Origin: Phycisphaerales bacterium
GTDB taxonomy: Bacteria; Planctomycetota; Phycisphaerae; Phycisphaerales; UBA1924
DNA: 64,000 nucleotides
Direction: 5' to 3'
Assembly: GCA_947459215.1 (NCBI GenBank)
Contig: CANHCQ010000014.1
Span: 1-64,000 of the forward strand
Below, one piece after another: positions 39,285 to 48,377 of this stretch (within the stretch, counting starts at the first letter, position 1; the number at the start of each line of letters is the position of its first letter). A model generated the notes under the pieces. It was given only the letters and a program-made list of their open reading frames with translations. It searched no databases and was not told where the DNA came from. The translations under genes were made by a program, and so were the position numbers.

Positions 39285-40683
39285 AGCTGTCGTTCCGCCG
39301 ATCCCCCAGCACCGCCGCCACCCCGAGCAGCCACGCGACCACGAGGCAGGTGCACAGTCCCGCGGCTTCCTGCCACCACTGGCGCAGTTCCTTCGTCGCC
39401 TGCATCGCCGGCGGGAAGATGATGCCGAACCACAGCAACACCAGGCCCGCGATCGATAGCCACCGGGTCCTCGGCGAGGCCGCCCCGATGAGCGTGCCCG
39501 CGAGCATCAACGCCAGCGGCAGCATCTGCACGATGTGCCGCGCGTTGGTCTGGGGGCTGAACGCCATGGCGATGGTGACAAGCCCGACAAACTCGACCAG
39601 CATCAGCCGCGGCCTCGCCCGCTCCGAACGACCGAAACGCCCCAGCCACATCGGCTGGCCATACCGGGCATACAGCGCCTGCGTGATGGCGTAGGTGACG
39701 AGCAGCAGCACGCCTGCGAACACAGGCCCGAGGATCGGCTTCTGCAGCCCGTCGGCGATGCGGACGCACGCGGTCGTGATCGAGATGCCGAACGTCCGCG
39801 CGTTCATGAGCCGCGCGTTGCCGTCGGCCCGCACGCCGGTCGCGTCGGTGGCCTGAAGCAAGCCGCCCAGCGCTCCGCGCCACAGATACGCGAACTGCTC
39901 CCACCCGATGATCGCCCAGGGCACGAGCGCCCAGAAGAGCGTGCCGACGATTACGCCGAGCGCGAACTTGATGTGCCCGCGCAGCACAAAGTACGGCAGC
40001 GTGATGATCGCGATGTACTTCAGGTTGACCGAAAAACCCGTCGCGAGACCGACAGCGAGAGCCACGAGGAATGTCGGATTTCCGATGTGGGATGTCGGAT
40101 GTGTCAAGGCAACCTGATCAGCGGCCTTTCCATCCGACATCCGACATCCCACATCCGACATGCCCCAGAGCCCCACGACCCACGCCAGCAGCATCGAAGC
40201 GTTCACCTGCTGCATCTTGAAATCGCTGAGGATCTTGTCGGCGAGCACGATCATCGCCAGCGCCGTCAGCACCGGTGCCGCGGCCATGGGCAGCCCCAGC
40301 AGCCGGGCCACGGCCCGCCCGCCCAGCCACGCGCTCGCCGCGAAGCACACGCCGTTGAACACCATCCACACCACGCCCGCCCATTCGATGCCCAGCTTCG
40401 CCAGCGGCAGCATCAGCGTCACCAGCATCGGCGGGTACACGTAGCCGAGCTTGCCCGCCTTGAACACATCACGTCCGGTCGCGAGCGAGTCCGCTGCGTC
40501 GTAGAACTCGTAGAAGTCGCGGAACCGCTCGTCGATCACGCGGTCGCTGGTCATCATCCGGTAGCACGCGATCGCGCCCCACACGATGATGCCGAGTGTG
40601 ATGGCGTGCCCGACGCGACGAGCCGTTGGCGAGGCCCACCACACCCGTTGGTCTGAATGCTGTGACTGCGAGTTCGCCGCCAT
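39238..40683 (-). CDS. GT87-like (DUF2029) membrane glycosyltransferase
   Basis: 481 residues with about ten membrane helices. DFYEFYDAADSLATGRDVF followed by GYVYPPMLVTLMLPLAKLG is the N-terminal loop signature of GT87/DUF2029 mannosyltransferase-type enzymes, with the Asp-Phe/Tyr motif as the likely catalytic acid. QVNASMLL and FSVNLKYIAIITLPYFV are further family segments. These enzymes use polyprenyl-phosphate mannose to build envelope glycolipids. Residues about 175-210 (GMSDVGCRMSDGKAADQVAL and HPTSHIGNPTF) are encoded by inverted-repeat DNA inserted in frame in a loop between helices. It is the last gene of a three-gene minus-strand unit. Confidence 0.85.
   Translation of the reverse strand: MAANSQSQHSDQRVWWASPTARRVGHAITLGIIVWGAIACYRMMTSDRVIDERFRDFYEFYDAADSLATGRDVFKAGKLGYVYPPMLVTLMLPLAKLGIEWAGVVWMVFNGVCFAASAWLGGRAVARLLGLPMAAAPVLTALAMIVLADKILSDFKMQQVNASMLLAWVVGLWGMSDVGCRMSDGKAADQVALTHPTSHIGNPTFLVALAVGLATGFSVNLKYIAIITLPYFVLRGHIKFALGVIVGTLFWALVPWAIIGWEQFAYLWRGALGGLLQATDATGVRADGNARLMNARTFGISITTACVRIADGLQKPILGPVFAGVLLLVTYAITQALYARYGQPMWLGRFGRSERARPRLMLVEFVGLVTIAMAFSPQTNARHIVQMLPLALMLAGTLIGAASPRTRWLSIAGLVLLWFGIIFPPAMQATKELRQWWQEAAGLCTCLVVAWLLGVAAVLGDRRNDSSTSDPASPLPSDTAA
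40071..40161 (-). repeat. In-frame inverted repeat inside the GT87-like gene
   Basis: GATGTGGGATGTCGGATG (40084-40101) is a perfect inverted copy of CATCCGACATCCCACATC (40138-40155). Additional GATGTCGG / CCGACATC units extend both arms to 40071 and 40161. The 36-bp centre is CGGCCTTTCC-like sequence. The frame stays open through the whole element. Confidence 0.9.
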
Positions 40684-40708
40684 GCGGCTTCATCATTGAC
40701 TCTCGACC

Positions 40709-41401
40709 TCACCGTGGCTCTGTTGGAACCGTGGGGTGTACTTCAAGAACGTCCTTTGGAAGCCGCCGGGCGACGTATCGCGTCCAGACGCCGTACCGCC
40801 ATTCGCCGAGGTACATCCCCACAACCTTCCAACCTGTGCGGCTGGCATCCGGGACCACGACGGGACCGCCCGACATGCCGGAGAGATCCGGGTTCTCGTC
40901 GACGTCTAGGAAGACCACATCATCCAATCGAACGTCTCTCGGCGCCCACCGCGGCGTGTCGGCGACGACCGCGGGAATCAGTCTCGGTCCACCCGGGCCC
41001 CGCGACGCGGTTGCGGACGGAAAGCCGCAGATGAACACCGTCGATCCAACACAGAATCTGTGGTCCAGATCGATCTCGTCGGGCGCGGGGAGCTCCGCGT
41101 CATTCACCCGGACAAGGACCCAGTCGCCCGATCCAACCTCTCCGCCCTCACCGCGACGCAGCTCGTCAAAGCCCGAGAGTTTCCCATCAATCTGCGCCAC
41201 CGGCTGGCGGAAGACATGGAGCGCGGTGAGTCCGATGTCGCCACCCAACGGAATAAGAGACCCCGCGATCTGCGGACTCTTGATCCGACAGACCGCGGGG
41301 TCTCGTGCAATTCGGTGCTCGAGACGCTCGGCGCACGCGTGCCTCTCGTCGGACGCACATCCGACGAGCAGGGGCATCGCTATGACAACGAGCGCCCTCA
41401 T
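40709..41401 (-). CDS. Trypsin-like serine protease, lipoprotein
   Basis: 230 residues. The N-terminus VIAMPLLVGCAS is a lipoprotein signal (lipobox LVGC, so membrane-anchored outside the cytoplasm). The chymotrypsin-fold triad is visible: His in DIGLTALHVF, Asp in GSGDWVLVRV and Ser in DLSGMSGGPVVVP. The compact length without PDZ domains suggests a simple protease rather than a HtrA. It lies 14 bp after the upstream lipoprotein gene and 25 bp before the GT87-like gene, all in one direction. Confidence 0.8.
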   Translation of the reverse strand: MRALVVIAMPLLVGCASDERHACAERLEHRIARDPAVCRIKSPQIAGSLIPLGGDIGLTALHVFRQPVAQIDGKLSGFDELRRGEGGEVGSGDWVLVRVNDAELPAPDEIDLDHRFCVGSTVFICGFPSATASRGPGGPRLIPAVVADTPRWAPRDVRLDDVVFLDVDENPDLSGMSGGPVVVPDASRTGWKVVGMYLGEWRYGVWTRYVARRLPKDVLEVHPTVPTEPR

Positions 41402-41414
41402 GAGCGTTGCCGCA

Positions 41415-42284
41415 CTACCGACTCCACACCTGGGCGCCGTTCCACGTCACGGCACCCCCTCCAGCCGAGAGGCTGATCTCAAAGACACCGTACTCTGTCG
41501 AGATCTGACCGTTGAAGTCCCCGACGCCCGCTGCGGCTTCTGCCACCGCGTCCCAAGGCCCGGCGATTCGAATCGCTACAGCGTCGCGGTTGGCGTCGGT
41601 CAGATCGCCGCCGAGGAGGTAGTACTCAACGGTCACGCCGTTGGCGTAAGTTCCCGGCATCGGGGCGTTCGCGCCCCACGCGGTGATGTAGGTGAAGTCC
41701 ACGGTCTGGGCATCGGAATCGAAGGAGTTGACCGAGAAGACCGTCTTGTGCGGGACGCCCGGCTGCCAGCCGTCCAGATCCAGCGCGATCGCGGTCTCCT
41801 CAGCGCTCAAGCCCTTCGTGAGCGCGTTCACGCTCCAGAGCATGGTCTCGCTGGGCTCCAGCGCCTTGGTGCCACGAAGCGACGTCGTGACAACCATCGC
41901 GTCTTCGAGCCCGTCATCCGAGAACTCGAGAGACATCACACTCTGCTGCTCGGCGCCCGTTGGCTTCGTCGTTGGAGTGCCCGGATTCACCGGCGTGGTG
42001 GGGGTGGGACTGACGGGCTCCGTCCACGGAGGGTCACCCAGGACGCGACGAACCTCTTCGCACGTCAACGCCTTGCCCCCGCCGCACGGGATGCACCATA
42101 TTCCGTTCGAGAGATAGCAACGACCGCCGATGTTAACTTTGCTGTAAATGCCGTCCTGGCCCGGATTTTGAGATTCACGAACCTCGATTGTGCCATCCGG
42201 CTTCCGCGTGATCGAGCACGCGGACAGTGTGGCCACGGCGACAGCCAGTCCCGTGAGGGACACCAGTCGAGCAATCGTATTCAT
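41415..42284 (-). CDS. Lipoprotein of unknown function
   Basis: 289 residues with a lipoprotein signal (GLAVAVATLSAC, lipobox LSAC, Cys23). It has a short Cys-rich segment (GRCYLSNGIWCIPCGGGKAL), a Thr/Pro linker (PVSPTPTTPVNPGTPTTKPT) and a beta-rich C-terminal half. The latter has Ig- or jelly-roll-like character (MVVTTSLRGTKALEPSETML; VDFTYITAWGANAPMPGTY). No family recognised. First gene of the unit with the protease and GT87-like enzyme. Confidence 0.72.
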   Translation of the reverse strand: MNTIARLVSLTGLAVAVATLSACSITRKPDGTIEVRESQNPGQDGIYSKVNIGGRCYLSNGIWCIPCGGGKALTCEEVRRVLGDPPWTEPVSPTPTTPVNPGTPTTKPTGAEQQSVMSLEFSDDGLEDAMVVTTSLRGTKALEPSETMLWSVNALTKGLSAEETAIALDLDGWQPGVPHKTVFSVNSFDSDAQTVDFTYITAWGANAPMPGTYANGVTVEYYLLGGDLTDANRDAVAIRIAGPWDAVAEAAAGVGDFNGQISTEYGVFEISLSAGGGAVTWNGAQVWSR

Positions 42285-42585
42285 TGACGCGACTCCGCTG
42301 AATCAAAGAACCAACCGCTATCCCCAAGTGAACGATCAAGAACATCTTAACCGAGCAGGGCACGGAAGGCTCCGATCACCGTTCTTTGAACAAATCCACC
42401 CAGTCCGCCGAGATCCCCAGAATCCGATCAACGATTGCGATCGGGAATGCGGGTACCCTACAACTTTCAAGACTGTTTCGCAAGACGATTCGGAAAAATT
42501 GTTGTTTGAATTTTGCAAAGACTATCACGCGTCGCGATTGTCGCGTCCGTGATTCTCCTGATCTCGCGATTCGTTTATTTGCGGA
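42285..42585. other. AT-richer intergenic region
   Basis: About 300 bp without coding potential, and visibly AT-richer than the surroundings (a stretch near 42490-42520 is TTGTTGTTTGAATTTTGCAA). It lies upstream of the lipoprotein-protease-GT87 unit, so it probably holds its promoter, and downstream of the ABC transporter gene. No terminator hairpin is clear. Confidence 0.45.
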
Positions 42586-44466
42586 TCACGCTGTCGCGAG
42601 TTCGCTTCCCACGAGCTGCGTCCGCACCAGTCTCTGATACACCGCACAGCGACCCAGGAGTTCCCCGTGCCGCCCGATGTCCACGATCTTGCCCTGATCC
42701 ATCACCACGATGCGATCGGCCTGCACCACCGTGCTCAGCCGGTGGGCCACGATCAAGCACGTGCGGCCTTTGGTGAAATCACTGATCGCCTCACCGATCA
42801 GGTGCTCGCTCTCGGCATCAATCATGCTCGTGGCTTCATCGAGAATCAGGATCGCCGGATTCCGCAGGATCGCCCGTGCGATCGCGAGCCGCTGACGCTG
42901 GCCGCCCGACAAGCTCAAGCCCTGCTCGGCGATCGGCGTCTCGAGCCCCAGCGGCAGGCGCTCGATGAACTCGAGCGCCCGCGACTTGCGTGCCGCGTCG
43001 AGGATCTCGGCATCGCTCGCGTCGGTCGAGCCGTAGGAGATGTTTTGGCGGATCGTGCCGCTGAAGAGCACGGTCTCCTGCGTCACCACGCCGATCTGGC
43101 GGCGGAGGGAGCGCACCGAGAAATCACGGACATTGTTCCCGTCGATGAGCAGCATGCCCGCGTCGGGGTCATACAGCCGCGGCACGAGCGAGAGCAAGCT
43201 CGTCTTGCCGCAGCCGTTGGGACCGACGAAAGCGACGGTCTCGCCGTGGGCGATGTTGAGCGAGATGTCCTCGACCGCGGGCTTGGGCTGCGAGGCGTAC
43301 TGAAGCGTGACGCCCCTGAACTCGATCGAGCGGGCGTGCCGCGCCAGGCGGGCGAGCTTGTGTCCGTGGCCCGGCTCGGGCGTAGAGGCCTGCAACTCCG
43401 TCAATCGATCCGCCGCCGCCGCACCGATCTGCAGGTCGGCGATGATGCCGGTGAGCGGCTTGAGCGCGCCGCCCGCCAGCCCCAGCCCTGCGAGCGCGAC
43501 CAGGAAGTTCGCCGGATCCAGGGCGTTGTCGATCATCGCTTTGATCGCGATCAGAGCGAGCGTGCCCAGCGCAAGGATCGCGATTGCTTCGGTCAGCGGG
43601 CTTGCCAAGGCCCGCGCCGTGCGCACGCGGTTGAGTTCCCGCAGCATCTGCTTATTGGCGCGGTGGAAGCGGCCTTCCTCGATCCGCTCGGCGGTGTGCA
43701 CCTTCACCACCCGCAGGCCCTGCAGCGCCTCAGTGGACACGCGGAGCAGATCGCTGTGGCTTTTGAGCGCCTGCTTCGAAGCCTTTCGGATACGCCGCGA
43801 GAGCAACCGGATGACGACTGCGATGATCCCGCCCGCGATGAACGCGACGAACGCCAGCCGCCAGTCGAGGATCACCGCCACCGCCACCGCCGCCACCGCC
43901 TTGGTCGCCTCGGCCAGACCCTTGCCCAACAGGCTGTTGAGCGCCCCACCCAGCGACCCGGTGTCGTTCACAACGCGGCTCACCAGATCCGTCGCGCCGT
44001 TGCCGGCGGAGATCACATCCCGCAACGGGCGCTTGAGCACCCGTCGGAACGACTCACGCCGCACTTCCGTCACGACGCGGTTCACCAGCGTCTGCGACAG
44101 GTACGCGTGCAGGAAACTCGCCGCCGCACCCAGCACCGTCAGCACACCCAGGCCCACGAAGATCCACAGCGCGGCGGCATATGCCCCGCGGGGCAGTGCC
44201 TCGATCAGCGACTCGGGAATCGCGGCCTGCACCGCTGGCAAGTGTTCGGCCACTCGCCCGTTCAACTGCCGCGCGAGAATGGGCAGATCGCGAATATTCG
44301 GGTCATCGCGGTTGGACGCCGCCAAGACGACGTTCTGCAGCACCGGGACCATCGCCAGCATGGCCGTGCCGACCCCGAGAGCGGAAAAGAACGCCAGCAC
44401 CAGGGCTCCGAACAGAGCCGCCGGGTACCGCGTCATCCGCTTGGCAAAGGCAAAGAAGTTCCGCAT
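42586..44466 (-). CDS. ABC exporter, fused membrane and ATPase domains
   Basis: 626 residues with an N-terminal transmembrane domain of six helices (about 15-335) and a C-terminal ATPase: Walker A VGPNGCGKTS, Q-loop GVVTQETVLFSG, signature LSLSGGQRQRLAIARAI, Walker B ILILDEATS and H-loop VAHRLST. Fused TMD-NBD half-transporters of this MsbA/LmrA type function as homodimers and export lipids, peptides or drugs. An unusually long extracytoplasmic segment follows helix 1 (about 50-95, including DLPILARQLNGRVAEHL). No substrate-linked genes are adjacent. A lipid-A-type role is a guess from the family only. Confidence 0.93.
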   Translation of the reverse strand: MRNFFAFAKRMTRYPAALFGALVLAFFSALGVGTAMLAMVPVLQNVVLAASNRDDPNIRDLPILARQLNGRVAEHLPAVQAAIPESLIEALPRGAYAAALWIFVGLGVLTVLGAAASFLHAYLSQTLVNRVVTEVRRESFRRVLKRPLRDVISAGNGATDLVSRVVNDTGSLGGALNSLLGKGLAEATKAVAAVAVAVILDWRLAFVAFIAGGIIAVVIRLLSRRIRKASKQALKSHSDLLRVSTEALQGLRVVKVHTAERIEEGRFHRANKQMLRELNRVRTARALASPLTEAIAILALGTLALIAIKAMIDNALDPANFLVALAGLGLAGGALKPLTGIIADLQIGAAAADRLTELQASTPEPGHGHKLARLARHARSIEFRGVTLQYASQPKPAVEDISLNIAHGETVAFVGPNGCGKTSLLSLVPRLYDPDAGMLLIDGNNVRDFSVRSLRRQIGVVTQETVLFSGTIRQNISYGSTDASDAEILDAARKSRALEFIERLPLGLETPIAEQGLSLSGGQRQRLAIARAILRNPAILILDEATSMIDAESEHLIGEAISDFTKGRTCLIVAHRLSTVVQADRIVVMDQGKIVDIGRHGELLGRCAVYQRLVRTQLVGSELATA

Positions 44467-44650
44467 CGGGGAAGGGTGAGTTTAGGGCTCGGTGGCGTTT
44501 GTTGGTGGCCCATCGGTTCAGACGCTCCAAGGCCGTGGGAACACGAGCCAAATGAAGCCAACATCTGCTTGAGAATTGGCCTGTGAAACGCGGAGCTCAT
44601 TCGTTAAACTGGATGGACCGCCGGTCCGGCGGAACCGCAAGGAGCACCGA

Positions 44651-46018
44651 GTGCGTCGCCTCAACACGAACATCCTGTCGGGAGTCGCCTGCGCTGCCTC
44701 GCTCGTGTCGGTTGCACAAGCCCAGCAGGTGCAACACCTCGATCTCATTGTGGCATCGCGTGCGTACGGAACACTGCTCGCGATCAACCCTGCCGATGGC
44801 ACGATTCGCTCGGTTGTCACCGGGCCCGATCTCCGCATTCCGGCGAAGACGATCCGAGGCACCGGGACCGCGCTCGCTGGAGCACTCAGCGGAGACATCG
44901 CCTGCTCGCGGGATGCCACGATCTACTGGAAACTCGCAACCACATCGACCACGTCCGCGACCTATCGCGTCGATCCCGCGAACGGAAACCGATCCGGCCT
45001 CTTTGGTTCCGCTGGCTCGCTGCACGACGCCAGCGGCTCCCCGATTCCGCTCGATGCCCAGACACTCCTCCTCGCCGCCGACGGGTTCAACGGCGGAAGC
45101 AACGCGAATGCACGCGTCCTTCGATTCAAGCTCCCCGCCGGTCCCACCACCCTTGTCTCCGGCGACCTCGTGGGCGACGGCGTGCGCATGTTCAGAGGCC
45201 GTTCCATGGTGCTCGCAGACAACCGCACCGCTTTCGTCGCGGAGATCGGAAATTTCGGCGGACCCGCTAACTCGTCGGGGCTCTATCGGATCAACCTGCA
45301 GTCCGGCGCCCGCGAGCTCGTCTCGCGATTGCTGGTCCAGCCGCTGTCGCGCTCGAGCGTCTCCGGCGGCGTCCTGTCTCCATCAGCATTCATCTGGACC
45401 CGCGGCACGGGGCCGGTCGCAAACGGTCAGGTTCGTTCTTTACTCCTGGCCGGCGGCAAGCTCTACGCCGGGGTTTCGAGCAACGTCGCAGGCGTCTTCT
45501 ACAGCGGCATTCTTGAGATCGATGTCTCCACCGGAGATCGTGCTCTGGTCGTCGGAACGGCGGTCCTCGACGATGGCATCGGCCTGTCCGTGGTGACCAA
45601 TCCCCCATCGAATGCAGGCGCTCCCGCGTTCGACTCTCCCTCTGGTCTCACGCTTCTTGCTGACGGAACGATCGCCTTCACCAGTCTGTTCACATACAAC
45701 GCCGTCTATCGCCTCAATCTCGCGACACGCGAGCTGACAGTACTCGCGGACCTCGGGCCGCAGGTCACACCCGACGTCCGAGGCAACATGCAGCTTACAA
45801 GTATGACCCGGTACACTTCCTGCGGAGCGGACCTGAACCTCGATGGGTTCGTGGACGACGCCGACTTCTCGCTCTTCGCGGTCGCGTACGACATTCTGGA
45901 CTGCGCCGATCCCGGTATCGCGCCGCCCTGCGCCGCCGATCTGACCGAAGACCTCGTTGTCGACGACCAGGACTTTGTGGCATTTGTGCCCGCGTACGAC
46001 CGACTGTTGTGCGATTAA
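44651..46018 (+). CDS. Exported propeller-like protein with dockerin
   Basis: 455 residues from the GTG at 44651, which has AAGGAG eight bases upstream; a longer frame upstream of it lacks a signal. The signal peptide is about 1-24 (cut after VAQA). The body has repeated four-strand blocks (LLAINPADGTIRSVVTGPDL; VLRFKLPAGPTTLVSGDLVG; LYRINLQSGARELVSRLL; ILEIDVSTGDRALVVGTAVL; VYRLNLATRELTVLADLG), so it is probably a beta-propeller (SMP-30/NHL-like). The four-Cys dockerin (CGADLNLDGFVDDADF ... DCADPGIAPPCAADLTEDLV ... YDRLLCD) ends in CD rather than CP. Confidence 0.82.
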   Translation: MRRLNTNILSGVACAASLVSVAQAQQVQHLDLIVASRAYGTLLAINPADGTIRSVVTGPDLRIPAKTIRGTGTALAGALSGDIACSRDATIYWKLATTSTTSATYRVDPANGNRSGLFGSAGSLHDASGSPIPLDAQTLLLAADGFNGGSNANARVLRFKLPAGPTTLVSGDLVGDGVRMFRGRSMVLADNRTAFVAEIGNFGGPANSSGLYRINLQSGARELVSRLLVQPLSRSSVSGGVLSPSAFIWTRGTGPVANGQVRSLLLAGGKLYAGVSSNVAGVFYSGILEIDVSTGDRALVVGTAVLDDGIGLSVVTNPPSNAGAPAFDSPSGLTLLADGTIAFTSLFTYNAVYRLNLATRELTVLADLGPQVTPDVRGNMQLTSMTRYTSCGADLNLDGFVDDADFSLFAVAYDILDCADPGIAPPCAADLTEDLVVDDQDFVAFVPAYDRLLCD

Positions 46019-46075
46019 GCTCGCAGACCGACAGCCCCGATGCCTGTGGCGTCCACCGCGACAACAATCCCCCGC

Positions 46076-47071
46076 ATGACCACCATCAAGACCGTCGCCG
46101 TCACCGGTGCCACTGGTTTCGTCGGCCGCGCCATCGTCGCCGAACTCCTCGCTCAGGGCTACCACGTCCGCGCGCTGGTCCGCAGCCGCGTGAAGGCCCG
46201 CGAAGTGCTCCCCCGTCCCGCGCCAAACTCCGCCACGCTCACCCTCGTCGAGGGCGACATCCACGACGACCGGTCGCCGGCGGAACTCGTCGCCGGCGCC
46301 GAGGCCTGCATCCACCTCATCGGCATCATCCGCGAAGAACGCGGCGGCGTCACCTTCCACCGCATGCACGTCGCTTCGACGCGCCTCATCACCGAGGCCT
46401 GCAAGGCCGCGGGCGTGAACCGCTACCTGCAGATGTCGGCGCTTGGTGTGCGCGACGATGCGGACTGCGCGTACCGCACGTCCAAGTGGGAGGCCGAGCA
46501 GATCGTCCGCCGCAGCGGACTGGACTGGACCATCTTCCGCCCCGGCATGATCCACGGCAAGGACAGCAGCTTCCTGACCATGGCCGCCGAGTGGTGCAAG
46601 GGTGAAGCCCCGCCGTTCTTCTTCCTCCCCTACTTCCGCGGCGGGAAGGAAGACACCAGCGTGCCGCTCGGCGGCGTGAACTACCGCGACCCGGTCATTC
46701 AGCCCGTCGCCGTTGAAGATGTCGCCGCCGCGTTCGTCCGATCGCTCGCCCGGCCGCAGACCATCGGCGAGACGTACAACCTCGTCGGCACCGAGCGCCT
46801 CACCTGGCCCGAGCTGCTCGTCGAGCTCCGCAACAACATCCCCGGCAGCAACGGAAACCTGCAGCCCTGGGGTCTGCCCGCGGACTTGATGGCCCTCAAG
46901 GCCCTCGGTGCGTCCTACGTCGGTCTCGGCGGCCTGCTGCCCTTCGACCACGGCATGGCCGTCATGGGCGGGCAGGACAACACCGCCGAGACCAAGAAGG
47001 TCGAGGCCCATCTCGAGCTCAAGGCCAAGCCCTTCCGCCAGAGCTTCCGGGCCTACGCCGACGCACTGTGA
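46076..47071 (+). CDS. NAD(P)-binding protein, NDUFA9-like extended SDR
   Basis: 331 residues from the ATG at 46076. The dinucleotide-binding motif TGATGFVGRAIVAEL starts at residue 10. The mid-part has IHLIGIIREERGGVTFHRMH, LQMSALGVRDDADCAYRTSKWEAE and IFRPGMIHG, the pattern of the complex-I NDUFA9-like family of atypical short-chain dehydrogenases. The Tyr-x-x-x-Lys pair is YRTSK. The bacterial members' substrates are unknown; they may act in quinone- or sugar-linked reactions. It precedes another extended SDR gene in the same direction. Confidence 0.85.
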   Translation: MTTIKTVAVTGATGFVGRAIVAELLAQGYHVRALVRSRVKAREVLPRPAPNSATLTLVEGDIHDDRSPAELVAGAEACIHLIGIIREERGGVTFHRMHVASTRLITEACKAAGVNRYLQMSALGVRDDADCAYRTSKWEAEQIVRRSGLDWTIFRPGMIHGKDSSFLTMAAEWCKGEAPPFFFLPYFRGGKEDTSVPLGGVNYRDPVIQPVAVEDVAAAFVRSLARPQTIGETYNLVGTERLTWPELLVELRNNIPGSNGNLQPWGLPADLMALKALGASYVGLGGLLPFDHGMAVMGGQDNTAETKKVEAHLELKAKPFRQSFRAYADAL

Positions 47072-47219
47072 CGAGGGTGCGACAGCTTGGCCGCTCGGAG
47101 CCATGCAGCGGAGCTAGGCAGCGCCGCCCACGACGAATCAACGACAGCCCCAGCCACGCTGGCGCACGTATGCGGCTGTCTTTGCACACCCTTGCGTGAT
47201 TCCTTACACTTTCGTCCCG

Positions 47220-48257
47220 ATGAAGCTCCCCGCAGACAAGGTCAACCGCCTCCGGCCGTTCTACAACGGACGGACCGTCTGCGTCACCGGAGGCGCGGGC
47301 TTCATCGGCGGCCACCTCGTCGATGCGCTGCTGGGCCTCGGCGCCACCGTGCGCGTGCTCGACGACCTCTCCAACTCCACGCTCGAACATCTCTCCGAAC
47401 TGATCGATCTCGAGCCCGATCGCGTCCGCTTCGTCCGCGGCAGCGTGCTCGATGATGAAGCCCTCGCCGACGCCTTTAGCGGTGCCGCGACTGTCTTCCA
47501 CCTCGCCGCCGTCGGCAGCGTGCAGCGCTCGGTCGACGACCCGCAGCGAACCTTCAGCGTCAACGCCACCGGCACGCTGCGCGTGCTGCAGGCGGCAAAG
47601 AAGACCACCTCGCTCTCGGGCGCGGGCGTCGAACGCGTGATCCTCGCGTCCAGTTCCTCGCCCTACGGCGACGACCCGCACCTGCCCCGCGTCGAGACCC
47701 AGTTGCCCGCGCCCGTCTCGCCCTACGCCGCCAGCAAGCTCTCGGCCGAGAGCCTGCTGAGCGTGCACTCCAAGACCTACGGCATGAGCACGCTGGCGCT
47801 GCGGCTGTTCAACGTCTTCGGCCCGCGCCAGCCGGGCAACTCGCCCTACTCCGGCGTCATCGCCGCCTTCGCCGAGAAACTGCTCCACGCCGACGCCCCC
47901 GTCATCTTCGGCGATGGCCTGCAGTCCCGCGACTTCACCTACGTCGCCGATGCGGTGATGGCCTTCCTCCTCGCCGGTTCGGTCAAGGTCCCGCCCCGAG
48001 GCGAGGTCATCAACATCGGCACCGGCACGAGCGTCACCATGCTCGAACTCGCCCGCGCCATGGCCAACGCCGCCGGCGTGCCCCACATCCACCCGCAACT
48101 CCAGCCCGCCCGCCCCGCCGACGTGAAGCACTCGCTGGCCGACATCAGTAGGGCCAAGGAACTGCTCGGCTTTGAGCCCGCGTACTCGCTCGAGGCGGGG
48201 CTGCAGGACCTGATCGCCTGGCGTCGTCAGGCGGCGAGCGAGTCGTCCAACCGGTGA
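47220..48257 (+). CDS. NAD-dependent epimerase/dehydratase (UDP-sugar type)
   Basis: 345 residues from the ATG at 47220 (a GTG at 47196 is less likely). It is an extended SDR of the nucleotide-sugar epimerase/dehydratase family: VTGGAGFIGGHLVDALL, DDLSNS, HLAAVGSVQRSVDDP, LASSSSPYG, SPYAASKLSAE (catalytic Tyr-x-x-x-Lys), LRLFNVFGPRQ and SRDFTYVADAV. UDP-glucose/galactose-4-epimerase-like, but sub-family not assignable. It probably provides sugars for the envelope glycosylation suggested by the GT-C and GT87-like genes. Confidence 0.9.
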   Translation: MKLPADKVNRLRPFYNGRTVCVTGGAGFIGGHLVDALLGLGATVRVLDDLSNSTLEHLSELIDLEPDRVRFVRGSVLDDEALADAFSGAATVFHLAAVGSVQRSVDDPQRTFSVNATGTLRVLQAAKKTTSLSGAGVERVILASSSSPYGDDPHLPRVETQLPAPVSPYAASKLSAESLLSVHSKTYGMSTLALRLFNVFGPRQPGNSPYSGVIAAFAEKLLHADAPVIFGDGLQSRDFTYVADAVMAFLLAGSVKVPPRGEVINIGTGTSVTMLELARAMANAAGVPHIHPQLQPARPADVKHSLADISRAKELLGFEPAYSLEAGLQDLIAWRRQAASESSNR

Positions 48258-48377
48258 TTTCGTGGGCTTCTCGAGCGAAGATGCCGCACGCCAAGGGGTG
48301 TGTGAAGACTTGCCACCGCCCGTGATTTTGCTTGCACGATCGCTCCGATTCCCGCACAATCGGGGCGGAGGTTCTCC

